Shown here in pieces: positions 25,582 through 37,503 of a DNA stretch of 64,000 nt. This DNA comes from Tritrichomonas musculus (taxonomy: Eukaryota > Parabasalia > Tritrichomonadida > Tritrichomonadidae): positions 6,014,001 to 6,078,000 of the forward strand of contig JAPFFF010000002.1 in assembly GCA_039105265.1 (NCBI GenBank), written 5' to 3'. The notes beneath the pieces were generated by a model. That model made no database searches and had not been told where the DNA came from. It saw nothing but the letters and a program-made list of their open reading frames with translations. The translations under genes were made by a program, and so were the position numbers. Numbering within the stretch: position 1 is the stretch's first letter; each line of letters begins with the position of its first letter.

Positions 25582-27354
25582 TTAATCACTACTACTACTA
25601 TCATAATCGCATGTTGTGAAATGTGTTGAAGTTCCTTGGAATGAATTAGTAAAACTAGTACTATTTGTCGAATTACTACATGATTTTAATATCTTTGGAG
25701 GAATATTCATTCTATATTCTTTGTAATATTGATCTTTATCCAAAGAATAGTCATCATAATCTTTATATTTAGGCCATTTTCCTTTTGACTTCAAGTATTT
25801 TAATGATCTAATTTTATCATTATTAAATTCATTAGAGTAATCATGTGGCGGAGGAGGTTCTACTGTTACCACTGGCACTTTATCAGTAAAGAATGCAGGA
25901 GTTCCCATTAATTGATTAACAAAAGTATAATTTTCATCATCATCTTTAATTTTTAACAAACTGTTATTTTCAGTGTAATCAGAATTAGTAATTTTATCTA
26001 TTATATCTAATTCCTTATTGAAAACGCATTCAAAAAGCGACACTGGTCTTTTAATTGAAGCCCTCATTTGATAACAATTTCCAACAAAATCACCAAATAA
26101 TTTAGCATATGAATTCGAGAGAATGTAATCAAGATATGACATGTTGTATTCAAAAGCATTTGGAAAATGAATCATTATTTGGGCTACGCCATCAATGAAA
26201 AGTGGAAATATTGGTGATTCTTCCTCAGGATTAATATGAGCAAACATATGACCTGAATCTATCCATTCTCTTTGAATCAACTCTGCAAATCCTTTTATCG
26301 TTCGACAATAAGGGTCAATAAAAACTTGCGTTAGAGAAGATAAGGCTGCAGTCCTTTCCCAATTATCACTACTATGAATAAGAACAGCTTTTTTGTTGAA
26401 TAATGAACTACTAATGACAGAACATTGTCGAACATATTTCATTACTAATTTACCCCAATGTTCATATGACTTTTCTGAACCTGAAAATGCGCAATTAATC
26501 ATTGTCTCTAAACATTCACGAAGTTTTTTAAGTGATGGGATATGAACTGATATTATTTGATGAGAATGCTTACTATCATTTGCTTTTTCTTCAGAAATAT
26601 TGTTGTCTTTTGAATTTGTTTTCTGATTGAAATCAAAAATGTTCAAATCATGACTTCCTGAGTAATATTTAAGGAAATTATGATTGGATTTTAGTTCAGA
26701 ATTTGAAAATGGCTGGGCTGATCTTAAGAGAGGAATTTTATCATCTTTGGAATTAGAAGGATCATAGATATAACTGAGAATTGGAATTATTTGTGTGGAT
26801 TTCATGTTATCATGAGTGAGAAATCGTATGGCATTGTCAGGAGCAAGAATGTAGGGCGGATAAAGATCACAAAAATCATTTTTGATCATTGAATATCCGG
26901 AAATATTTTTAAGTCTAGAAATCCATGATGGATCAGGTGCCCAATTGTATTCGTCAAGTTCCAGCACATTCTCTTTGAGCATATAGATTTGACTGATTAT
27001 TTGTTTTCGTAATCCTTTTACTATTGGAAATGGGAAAGTCATACGTCCTCCGTTTGATAAATTGAAAATTATTGAGTAATTATCTTTTCCAACTTTTTTT
27101 CCTCCTTTTTTGGCAATGGATTTGATTAATTTTAAAGGAATTACAAAGTTTTGAAAACTTGGATCTGAGATTGGTTGGTCATATACGAATCTGATTGCCC
27201 AATTCGTTATATATAATGTACCGTGATCAGTCTGTAATTTGAATGATAATGAAAGTTCGATTTTCTCATTCGGTAACAAGCTGAATGCTGATTTAAGTTT
27301 TGTTTCTGGATCTTTATAAATTAAACATTGTACACTACTTGTTTTTTGTATCAT
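25582..27354 (-). CDS. Myotubularin-family inactive phosphatase (pseudophosphatase)
   Basis: 590 residues. An N-terminal PH-GRAM domain (about 20-125; FKLQTDHGTLYITNWAIRFV) binds phosphoinositides. The myotubularin phosphatase domain follows (about 150-460), with PSWISRLKNISGYSMIKNDF, ISVHIPSLKKLRECL and GFAELIQREWIDSGHMFA. The active-site loop, HCSDGWDRT in active members, reads HSSDNWERT at 327-335: the nucleophilic Cys is Ser328 (codon AGT) while the Arg is kept. This is the pattern of dead myotubularins, which act as regulators or partners of active ones on endosomes (family knowledge). The C-terminus is Ser/Thr-rich and probably disordered. No Inr seen close to the ATG. Confidence 0.88.
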   Translation of the reverse strand: MIQKTSSVQCLIYKDPETKLKSAFSLLPNEKIELSLSFKLQTDHGTLYITNWAIRFVYDQPISDPSFQNFVIPLKLIKSIAKKGGKKVGKDNYSIIFNLSNGGRMTFPFPIVKGLRKQIISQIYMLKENVLELDEYNWAPDPSWISRLKNISGYSMIKNDFCDLYPPYILAPDNAIRFLTHDNMKSTQIIPILSYIYDPSNSKDDKIPLLRSAQPFSNSELKSNHNFLKYYSGSHDLNIFDFNQKTNSKDNNISEEKANDSKHSHQIISVHIPSLKKLRECLETMINCAFSGSEKSYEHWGKLVMKYVRQCSVISSSLFNKKAVLIHSSDNWERTAALSSLTQVFIDPYCRTIKGFAELIQREWIDSGHMFAHINPEEESPIFPLFIDGVAQIMIHFPNAFEYNMSYLDYILSNSYAKLFGDFVGNCYQMRASIKRPVSLFECVFNKELDIIDKITNSDYTENNSLLKIKDDDENYTFVNQLMGTPAFFTDKVPVVTVEPPPPHDYSNEFNNDKIRSLKYLKSKGKWPKYKDYDDYSLDKDQYYKEYRMNIPPKILKSCSNSTNSTSFTNSFQGTSTHFTTCDYDSSSSD

Positions 27355-30300
27355 TGCATAATATATTTATAATATCATTAAGTTTTTAATAATTAAACTT
27401 TTTCATAAGAAGATAAAATTATCGTAATATTCAATTAAAATTTTAAACAAATTTCTATGATTTGAAAATTTAAAAGCTATTATTTAAATATATATATATC
27501 TTAATAAATAATAATTTTTTTTCTTTTATATTTAGTAAACATAAGTTTAAATAAATTTAAAATATGTTTATATATAAATAATCAAATATATTGAAATTAT
27601 TGAAGCATAAATTTTAATTCGAATTCTTCTCTTAAAAGTAAAAATAAAACGATAGCTTGATTGGTCAATTTTGAAATTATAAAAAGAATTGAAAATGCAT
27701 CACTAAATAGAGCATAAAACAAAATCATTTTCATTCAAATGATTCATCCATTTTGAAAACATTATCAATTTTCAATCTATTACTTTGATATAGAGAAACA
27801 TTTCTTTCATTTTAATCTTTTAATTAGTACACATCATCTTGATCACATACATACAAATCAACTTCTGATTATTAATATATTTATTTATTAATCAAAAACA
27901 TAAATAATTATTTATATATCTTAATTTTGATAATCATTTTTTTTTCAGAACAGCATCAAAATAACCTTTTATTGCCTTTTCTTTGACACAAAAGTTCTTT
28001 GGATTCAAATAATTAAGTTTTTTGTCATTAATTACAAAATTTATGGATTTTTTCCCAATAATATGCAAGCAAAATATTATTATTTATAATCATAATAGCT
28101 TGAAAGCAAAATTAATTCGTTATCAGAAGTTATTATCAAATTACAAACACCTACATGAGAAATTTCAAAGTATTCCAGCTCTTTTATTATATCTATCTGA
28201 TAATTAGAATCCCCGGTTTTTCTGCCTAAAATTATCACTAAATAACATGTCGCAATACCAAAATTTATTATTAAATCTATAAAAAAATCAATTTATATTA
28301 CTTTAAATATTCAATTCAATTAATAAGAAATAATTACTTTTAAAATACAAAAACAATTAATTTTGCTTATTTACTTGTTATAGAATTCAAAATCAGCAGG
28401 ATTTCTTTATGATATTTGATAAAATAAATGTTTTTATGCTTTCTAAATTTTGTTTTAATCTCTCAAAAAGCTCTTTCAAATAAGTTGGGAGTGAACTGAG
28501 TTATGAAAAAGTTAAAAATTTTATTTTTTCAATTAATTTATTTAATAAAACGAAAATATAAACAAAAGCTAAAGTAAATTGATAATCCAGTAAACATCAG
28601 AAAAAACTGGTAGACATCATCTTAGTACTCATTCAATTATTGAGAGAAATTACTCAAATTGTTAAATCAATGAATCTCAATTTTGAAAGATTATTAAAAT
28701 TCATTCAAAATTTTCTTCATATGAAATATGTATCAATTGAAGATAGATGATGCTTTTCTCATTATTATCATTTGCTTATTAATTATACTATGGTTAATGT
28801 TCACAAAGAACATCTTTACATCATTATCCTTATTAAATTTAATAATAAAAGAAAAATATTTAATTTCTATAACTAAACCCAATATTTTCACTAATTCCAG
28901 TAATCAATTTTAGTTATTACCATATGAATTGGCACAAAACCCATTTCTAACTATATTCAAATATATTAATCTTGAACGATTATATTACTGATTTTCATTT
29001 TTAAAGCGATTGTATTCAATGATATTCTTGAGATTTTCGAGATTTGTATTGATTATATATGACGATTTTTCGAATTAATGCATTATATTTTTCGTAAGAC
29101 CAATAATTTCTGTATATGCATTAGGATATATATCCATAATTATTAAACAGAATGATAATTCATATCAGGGAAACATTCTTCTTGAAGGAATATGTTGTTG
29201 TACTCTGATCGTACTCTAAAATAAAAAATTTTTTAACAAATTTTCAATTTTCTGAAAAATTGAGGAGATAATAAAAATTGTGAATAATTTAATGTAGACC
29301 AGTTTTTAGCGATTTCTGAGGAAATAAACAAAATTTTCTAAAAAATTACACAAAAAGTTCGATGATGACGACTAGTTTTTCATTATGTCGACCAGTTTTT
29401 CAACTAACTTTATCGTTAAAAAACACTATATTGAAAGTTATCGTTAAAAGTTCTCATGAACTTACTTGACTAAATACAGTATAAACGAAAATATAAACAA
29501 AAGCATTTGATAACCTGATTCTTGAATTCATCATTTTTACTAACATACATTTTTAATTATATTTAATTTTATGGACTGTTCTATCAAAAAATACATCTAA
29601 CTATCACTAATTAATTATCTGAAATTTTATTTGGAGGTAGTTTTTCCTAATTCTAATTGAAAACTGTGAATTGCGCAAATATTTTCAATGACTTCAATAG
29701 ATTTTAAGTTTTATCTATTTCTATATTATATAACCCAATACCTATAACTTGAATTTGACATGTATTTTGAAAAAAAATATTAAAAATAAAAATGAATTTT
29801 TTTTTTAAAGGGAACTCATTCTTTTTATGTAACTAGATGAACCACATTATCGTAATTGACTGTGGCTTTTTTTCAATAATAATTTAAGTGAGTATATTTT
29901 TTTTTCTTTGATAAATATATATGCTCAGCATATTATGCTGAAATGATTTGAGTAATATATATCGAATGATATTAAATAGAGTAATATTTATTTTGCTTTT
30001 TTTTGATATTATTTCTAAAAACATTCATATTATTTTTCTTAAGAATTTGAACCAAACCCATCTCACAAAATTGATTAGAATGCAACTATGACTCTTTTTA
30101 GAATCATAGTGCGACCTTCACAATTTTGAAAAGGTATAAGAATTTTTTAGACTTTTCAAATGAAATGGCAAATCTCTAGAAATTCTTTTTTTTATTAATA
30201 ACTTCCAAAAATCGGATAAAGATATGATTACTCAAAGTATAGAAATTCGATATTTTTTCACAAAAATTCAATGATATTGAAAAATTTTCATCTTGATGGC

Positions 30301-30604
30301 TACTAATATTGCCTTTTATTTAATAGATAAATAACATTTTCATCATTATTGCTAATTTTATCGATCAAATCCAAAATAAATCTTTCAAAATTTTATTGTT
30401 TTTTTTGACTGAATTGAAAAATATAAATAGATATATCTCATTTAAATAATAATATAAATAATAAATTATAAAAATATAAAATCAATATATATATCCTATA
30501 AATATAAAATAAAATATATTATTTAAAAGTATATATTTACTTGAAATAAAACAGTATTAAAAAATTCATCCACCAATCATTCATTTAGACAATCATTTTT
30601 TTTT
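27355..30604. other. Long AT-rich gene-free stretch
   Basis: About 3.2 kb with no convincing gene; the short frames present (about 60 codons) have noise-like composition. A 21-bp word, AACGAAAATATAAACAAAAG plus C, occurs at 28549-28569 and 29484-29504 as a direct repeat; a 16-bp inverse form occurs near 55668. Low-complexity A/T runs are common. No RNA gene seen. Confidence 0.5.
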
Positions 30605-33600
30605 ATGTTTTAGTTAATATCATTGGTACTTGCCATCGATTTTCCAATAAAACAAACATCCTCTGGCCAATCAACTTACACATTGGCTTCAGGAAAGTAC
30701 AAGATTGAATGCTATGGAGCACAAGGTGGAAAGAGCAGCACTGACGGTACAAACAGAAAAAGTGGTGGGAGAGGTGCATATGTTTATGGTACAATAAGCA
30801 TCAATGGAACAGGAACTCAGTTTTACTTAAATGTTGGAGGCAAAGGTAACCAAAATGCATATAAACAAAATGATGGTGGATGGAATGGTGGCGGATCAAG
30901 CGGCAAAAAAACAGGAGGCTTGATTAAAGATGATAACTCAGGAGGAGGCGGTGGTGCTTCTGATGTTAGAATAATGATACTAATAATGATACTAATAATC
31001 GCATAATAGTTGCTGCCGGCGGCTCAGGCGGTGCAGCTACATATGAAGGTTGTCCAGGTGGCGATTTATATGGAAGATACTGGTCCGATGCAAATACTAT
31101 TTCTCCGTCATTACTTACTACTCAAACACTTGGCCCTGAAAATAGCGTTGGCGAGGCAGGTGCTGATGCTGGTGATACCCCAGGAAGTGGTGGCGGCGGT
31201 GGCTGGCGTGGGGGAGTTTCTACCCACAAAGGTACAAGTTCATATGCTAAAGATGCTTATGTTGCAGTGTCCCATAGTGGCTCCTCTTACATTTCAGGCT
31301 ACAAAGAATGCATTATCACGCAGAATGTTGTATTTGAAGATGCTGATATGGAAGTAGGCAATAAAGAAAATGACGGACAAATTATCATAAATAGCATTTA
31401 CTTATGCTCAGAAAACTGTTTCGCTTGCACAAGTGCTGAAGTATGCGTAAAATGCTTCGATAACTTTTATTTGCACGAAAATAAGTGCGTTTCAAAGTGC
31501 CCGGAAGGATTCAGAGGTTCAGGTTCAGTTTGCGAGCAATGCAGAGAAAATTGCAAATCATGCGAAAGCTCGAAAGACGTTTGCGATGTCTGCTTTGACA
31601 GCTACTTCTTATACCACGGCCAATGCGTTGCAGAGTGTCCAGAAGGAACAAGAACATCAGGCACAAACTGTGAAGACTGCCCAGAGAACTGCAAAGCTTG
31701 TGAAACATCCAAAGATGTATGCAGCACCTGCAAAGACAACTATTTCTTGAACCACGGCCAATGCGTTACAGAGTGCCCAGAGGGAACAAGAACATCAGGC
31801 ACAAACTGCGAAGACTGCTTAGAAAACTGCAAAGCTTGTGAAAGCTCAAAAGATGTTTGTGATTCCTGCTTTGATACTTATTACTTGCACGAAAATAAGT
31901 GCGTTTCAAAGTGCCCAGAAGGATTCAGAGGTTCAGGCTCAGTTTGTGAACAATGCAGAGAAAACTGCAAGTCATGCGAAAGCTCAAAAGACGTTTGCGA
32001 TGCATGCGTCGATACATATTATTTAAATCACGGCCAATGCGTTACCGAGTGCCCAGAGGGAACAAGAACATCTGGTACAAATTGTGAAGACTGCCCAGCA
32101 AACTGTAAAGCTTGTGAAACATCCAAAGATGTATGCAGCACCTGCAATGACAACTATTTCTTGAACCACGGCCAATGCGTTACAGAGTGCCCAGAGGGAA
32201 CAAGAACATCGGGCACAAATTGTGAAGACTGCCCAGAGAACTGTAAAGCTTGCACAACCTCCAAAGATTCATGCGAAGTTTGCTTTGAGAATAATTATTT
32301 GTTCAATGGCAAATGCGTTACCGAGTGCCCAGAGGGAACAAGAACGTCAGGTACAAATTGTGAAGACTGCCCAGAGAACTGTAAAGCTTGTGAAACATCC
32401 AAAGATGTATGCAGCACCTGCGATGACAACTATTACTTGAACCACGGCCAATGCGTTACCGAGTGCCCAGAGGGAACAAGAACATCAGGCACAAATTGTG
32501 AAGACTGCCCAGAGAACTGTAAAGCTTGCACAACCTCCAAAGATTCATGCGAAGTTTGCTTTGAGAATAATTATTTGTTCAATGGCAAATGCGTTACCGA
32601 GTGCCCAGAGGGAACAAGAACGTCAGGCACAAATTGTGAAGACTGCCCAGAGAACTGTAAAGCTTGTGAAACATCTAAAGATGTATGCAGCACCTGCGAT
32701 GACAACTATTACTTGAACCACGGCCAATGCGTTACCGAGTGCCCAGAGGGAACAAGAACATCAGGCACAAATTGTGAAGACTGCCCAGAGAACTGTAAAG
32801 CTTGTGAAACATCTAAAGATGTATGCAGCACCTGCAATGACAACTATTACTTGAACCACGGCCAATGCGTTACAGAGTGCCCAGAGGGAACAAGAACATC
32901 AGGCACAAATTGTGAAGACTGCCCAGAGAACTGTAAAGCTTGCACAACCTCCAAAGATTCATGCGAAGTTTGCTTTGAGAATAATTATTTGTTCAATGGC
33001 AAATGCGTGACAGAATGCCCAGAAGGAACAGCCGTATCAGGAAATGTCTGCGAATTGGTGCCCGCTTCACCCACTCCAGAAAATCCTTCAGAAACAATAC
33101 CTGATATAATTGAACTTACAGAGAACAATTGCTCGTCCAAAAATCGTTGCCACAAAGAGATTGACAATTTCCACCAAGTAATGGTTTACATCAATGTCAC
33201 GGTCTTTTCAAGCCTCAACTACACAGATGATGGAGGAGCTATTCATCTCGTCAACACTGGAATTGATTGCAAAGAGACAGTATTCAATGAATGCAAGTCC
33301 AAGGAAGGCAGCGGTGGCGCTGTATACATAAAGAACTCCTACGATTTCAAGAACACCATAACCCTTGAGAAACTGACATTTACACAATGTGAAGCTGAAT
33401 ATGGAGGCGCCATTTATGTATACGCTAACTCATACAACAACAAAGTTTTGATCCAGAAATGCACCTTCACTGAAAACATTGCAAAAGCACAAAGCACAAG
33501 TAGTCACTATGGCGGCAGTGCAATCTACCTAACTGCACGTAAAGGCAAGTTATACAAGAACAAATTCGTGCGAAATATTGGCCCTGGTGGCTCTGTTAAG

Positions 33601-34155
33601 CTCTACAATAAATTTGAAGAAAATGAACAAAACAAGATGAAATTGCTTGACAATAGTAATGATCAATTGTCATTCATCATATCAAGTTGTTCTTTTGAAA
33701 TCGAAAAAGAAACAGACTGTTCCCTCTTTTACTACGCCGGAAGTAATGGTGTTCCATTTGAATTGTACGACTGCTCATTTTCCGGGAATTTGAAATCAGG
33801 ATCACATCATATAAATGGACAGAACGCCGCAAAAGATACGCATAAGCTCGTCATTAAAGCTTGCAAGTTCTCATCAAATGCAAAAGATTCAATCAACATG
33901 GATTCTGCAAATAATTTCATTTCTGTTGATTTGAAGCAACAAGTGTTTGATGGCCAAGATGCTAAAAAAGTGAAAACTTCATACGCTAATTGGAACAGTG
34001 TCACTACAATTGCAGTTCCAGTCGTTGCGATTATTGTAATTTTAGTATTGTTTGTATTGAAAAAGAGTAATTCAAACAGCCAGAATGAGATGAATTCTGA
34101 TAATAATGATAATTCATTGGCTGCTGATGAAACCATCAATTTATCTCTTATTTAA
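30605..34155 (+). pseudogene. Pmp-like surface protein with 12 Cys-rich repeats (two lesions)
   Basis: A large type I surface protein. ATG at 30605 opens a signal peptide (MF-stop-LISLVLAIDFP), but codon 3 is TAG. A Gly-rich domain follows (YTLASGKYKIECYGAQGGKS to SGSSYISGYKECIITQNV); one base is missing near 30975, beside a doubled AATGATACTAAT, which moves the frame. From 31267 the frame is open for 962 codons: 12 Cys repeats of about 46 residues, then Pmp-type beta-helix repeats (GGAIHLVN, GGAVYIKN, GGAIYVYA), a transmembrane helix (TTIAVPVVAIIVILVLFVLK) and a short tail. TvPmp-like proteins are candidate adhesins of trichomonads. The long intact part suggests recent loss, or two read errors. 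Confidence 0.8.
31411..33063 (+). repeat. Twelve tandem 138-bp Cys-rich repeats
   Basis: Each unit encodes ENCKACETSKDVCSTCDDNY, then YLNHGQCVTECPEGTRTSGT and NCEDCP (46 residues, 8 Cys); the first unit is one residue shorter. Units 7-8 and 9-10 are almost identical pairs, as are 8 and 10, which points to recent unequal exchange of two-unit blocks. Units 1 and 4 share another variant (LHENKCVSKCPEGFRGSG). Confidence 0.9.
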
Positions 34156-34677
34156 TTTTTTATAAAGATTGTCATTATAATACTTTCCTTTTTTTTTTGA
34201 TAATATTATATGATGAAATAAAAATGGACAATCATTTTGAAAGTTATTGTTTAATTTCAAAAATTTCAGAATAGCAGGTTGGTTTTCCTGAGACTATCTT
34301 CGAGAATAATGCCAATCTTTTTATTTGGAGCAAAAGTTTTACTATTTCAAGATTTCCTATTTCAAATGCATGATGCTACCTTTTGTTCCATTTGATTATT
34401 ACGTGAGAGATTTTGATAATTTTAAAAAAAGTATGAAAAATATTATATGAAAATTGATAAAAAATTTGTCATTCGTTAATAAAAGTTTGACAAATTCAAT
34501 GTTTTCTTTTACTGTTCCTTTTTCAATATAAGCCTATTTTTGATCATGAGGGGATGCACCTCACAAAAATCATCATTAATTTTTACAACTTTTTGAGACC
34601 TTTACATAACTCAAAAAGTTATACCTAGAAATTTAAAATTTATAATTCTTGCCCAAAAAAAAAAGCATTAAAAATCA
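34156..34677. other. Intergenic DNA, nothing recognised
   Basis: AT-rich spacer between the Pmp-like gene and the BspA-like gene. Poly-T at about 34190 may belong to a 3' end; no other feature seen. Confidence 0.4.
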
Positions 34678-37089
34678 ATGAAGGACACAACAACATATAA
34701 ATTGATATCAAAAGGAAAAGTATTTCTAATTCCATCTAACTTCCCTTCTTTGTCTAATATCAATATAAACATCTTTTCAGAATTATATTTGAAGTTTCAG
34801 TATATCATTAAATCTGATGTTCAAGAGGAAACAATCAAATCTTTTATTAAATATTGGGTTTTTCATATCATCCCAAATTTTAATTCCATTAACATTGTTG
34901 AATATGAGAAACTTAACGAAGAATTTGATGTTCTGAAAAATATACTTCAACTCATCAAGAAAACCAAAATTATTGAAAACCAAAGATTAAAAACAAGAGA
35001 TAAAGCATTAAAAGCAAAGTTACAAGAAAAGACAAAAAATTATCAATCAATAATTAATCTTTTATTTCACAGTAAAAACGAGCAATTTCACTATAATTTG
35101 CTAAATGCATGTCTTGAAAATGATATTAAAACCGTTTCCTTTCTAACAGGAATACAATTCTATGCTAATAAAATGACATATTTTCTGAATATAAAAGAAA
35201 AAACAGCAGCTGCACTTCAATTTGATGGTTATTCATTTGGAGATTGCAGTGATTTTATCATTCCACGTTCAATTGAATATGAAGGCGAAGAGTTTATTAT
35301 AACAGACATACTTAAAAATGCATTTTATCAATATGTTTATTCAGTGTCATTTCCAGACAATTCGGAAGTTAAAACCATCCATGATTGTGCATTTTCATGC
35401 TCAAAAATTGGAAAAATTTTTATTCCTGCAAGTGTCACTCTTCTCGAATATGGATGGTGCTGGCAAACATGTGATTTGACAAGGATTTATATATCACCTC
35501 ACAACAAATATTATAAATACATTAATAACTGCTTTATTGTTGGGAAATCAGATATAAAAAGTGATGTTTATGATGATCTTGTATTTGCACGACGAGATAT
35601 TAGAAAGGCTACAATTCCTTCTTATATCAAACGAATTTTACCTTATGCGTTTCATTATTGCCAGATGCTTGAAACAATATGTTTTACAGATGATTCAAAT
35701 CTTCAAGAAATTAAATATGGAGCATTTTATGAATGCTCGATTAAAAGCATTTCTATTCCTTCCAGCGTTACAAGAATTGATAATATGGCATTTTATAAAT
35801 GCAAAAATCTTGAACGAGTTGAAATTTCACCCAATTCAAATCTCTGCTATTTAGGAAGTGATTTATTTTATAATACAAAAATTATGGCAATTTATTTACC
35901 TGAAAAAGTTTATCATCTTAGCATTAGTTGTTTCAATTACACACCATCACTCTCTAATATTATTATTTCACCTGAAAATAAGAATTTTTTGTATTTCAAA
36001 GACAAAATCATCATGAGAAAATCCAATAAAAACAGAGATGTATTTGACAGCATTTTTTTTGCAAAAAGAGATTTACGCAATCTAGTCATTCCTTCATTCA
36101 TACAGTATATCTTTCCGTTTGCATTTGAATATAGCACAAATCTTACAAAAGTAGACTTTTCAAATGCTTCTAATTTGAAAGTTATATGCAAAAATGCTTT
36201 TTGTTGTTCGTCAATCGAAGAATTGATTCTTCCTCCTTCTGTAACAAAAATATGTCAAAATGCTTTTGATAACTGCCAAAAATTAAGAAAGGTTGTCTTT
36301 CATGAAAATTCACAATTAAAATTGATTGAAAAACATGCATTCCAATTTTCATCAATTGAAAGAATAACTATTCCTCAATGTTGTACAAAAATATTGGATT
36401 ATGCCTTTTATCATTGCTATCAACTTCAAAAAGTTGACTTTCATGAAAATTCACAATTAGAGATAATCGAATCAGATACATTTGAGGAATGTTCATTTAC
36501 ATATATAACTATTCCCAAACATGTCAAATCAATTAAATCTTACGCTTTTCATAAATGCAAAAAGCTCAAAAAAGTTTTTTTTCATGAAAACTCTGAGTTA
36601 AAATCAATTGAACAAAATGCATTTAGTTTTACATCAATTCGAACCATTTTTATACCAAAACTTGTGGCTGAGATTGGAAATAATTCTTTTTCAAAATGTA
36701 AAAAACTCACCAAAGTATATTTCCATGAAAATTCTGAATTAAAATCAATCAATTACCGTGCTTTTCATGATTCTTCTATTGAAAGCATCTTCATACCTCG
36801 AAAGTTGAAATGCTTATCTCAAAATGCTTTTTTAGAGTGCAAAAAATTTAAAAGAATTGATTTTGAGACTAATTCAGAATTACAATCAGTAGAAGATTGT
36901 GTTTTTGAAAATTCGATGATTGAAAGCATAATCATTCCACCAAACACTTCAAAATTTGGAAAAAACGTATTTTATAATTGCTACAATCTTGAAGTGATCG
37001 AACTTACATATAATTTGGCAGCAGATTTGATTCAAAATAATAAATTGCCCTATTATAGTAATGTAAAATTATTATGCATAAATAAATAA
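34678..37089 (+). CDS. BspA-like leucine-rich repeat protein, 803 aa
   Basis: The N-terminal 170 residues are helical and charged without a recognised domain (ELYLKFQYIIKSDVQEETIK). From about 180 to the end come LRR_5/BspA-type repeats of about 23 residues, e.g. IKSISIPSSVTRIDNMAFYK, CKNLERVEISPNSNLCYLGS, KLRKVVFHENSQLKLIEKHA. The HENSQLK/HENSELK variant recurs five times at 36300-36740, pointing to local repeat multiplication. No signal peptide or membrane span is visible. BspA-like proteins form one of the largest trichomonad families; some are surface proteins, but this one looks cytosolic or unconventionally exported. Start is the only ATG ahead of the frame. Confidence 0.85.
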   Translation: MKDTTTYKLISKGKVFLIPSNFPSLSNININIFSELYLKFQYIIKSDVQEETIKSFIKYWVFHIIPNFNSINIVEYEKLNEEFDVLKNILQLIKKTKIIENQRLKTRDKALKAKLQEKTKNYQSIINLLFHSKNEQFHYNLLNACLENDIKTVSFLTGIQFYANKMTYFLNIKEKTAAALQFDGYSFGDCSDFIIPRSIEYEGEEFIITDILKNAFYQYVYSVSFPDNSEVKTIHDCAFSCSKIGKIFIPASVTLLEYGWCWQTCDLTRIYISPHNKYYKYINNCFIVGKSDIKSDVYDDLVFARRDIRKATIPSYIKRILPYAFHYCQMLETICFTDDSNLQEIKYGAFYECSIKSISIPSSVTRIDNMAFYKCKNLERVEISPNSNLCYLGSDLFYNTKIMAIYLPEKVYHLSISCFNYTPSLSNIIISPENKNFLYFKDKIIMRKSNKNRDVFDSIFFAKRDLRNLVIPSFIQYIFPFAFEYSTNLTKVDFSNASNLKVICKNAFCCSSIEELILPPSVTKICQNAFDNCQKLRKVVFHENSQLKLIEKHAFQFSSIERITIPQCCTKILDYAFYHCYQLQKVDFHENSQLEIIESDTFEECSFTYITIPKHVKSIKSYAFHKCKKLKKVFFHENSELKSIEQNAFSFTSIRTIFIPKLVAEIGNNSFSKCKKLTKVYFHENSELKSINYRAFHDSSIESIFIPRKLKCLSQNAFLECKKFKRIDFETNSELQSVEDCVFENSMIESIIIPPNTSKFGKNVFYNCYNLEVIELTYNLAADLIQNNKLPYYSNVKLLCINK

Positions 37090-37503
37090 ACAAATAATAT
37101 AAACTTTTTTCGCTATGTAATAATCACATTTGCAATAAGTCATTATTGATCCAAAATTCTCTTGGAAATATTCTTAAGCTTTATATTACAGTCAATCTTT
37201 CAAATAAAAAATGCCATCATTAAATCTAATTGGTACATTAGATTACTGATTATAATTTTACCAATTATGCTCTTATATTAAAACTTTTGAATTAGGATGA
37301 TAAGCCCAAATTACGAAATTATAACTGATTATCACTAAAGAATTATTATTTTTAGTTTCATTTTTATAAAAACTTTAAAAAACGTATTTCACTCAAAATT
37401 TGTGAATATTCTTTGAATATTAATAACGTTTTTTAATAAATTGCTTCAAAATTTACTAAATTTTTTTAAATAAAAATAGACTTTAAATGAGTTTTTTTTT
37501 TTT
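37090..37503. other. Intergenic DNA, nothing recognised
   Basis: AT-rich spacer between convergent coding remains. No feature seen. Confidence 0.4.

Noticed and set aside
28022-28913. Two 61-codon frames
   Set aside because: Lys/Ile/Asn-rich, no promoter, no family; expected by chance in 3 kb of AT-rich DNA.
31411-33063. CRISPR-like or satellite array
   Set aside because: The 138-bp units are continuous coding repeats with conserved cysteines, without spacers, in a eukaryotic gene.
31511-33167. Several frames inside the Cys-repeat array on both strands
   Set aside because: Periodic by-products of a 138-bp repeat whose length is a multiple of three.
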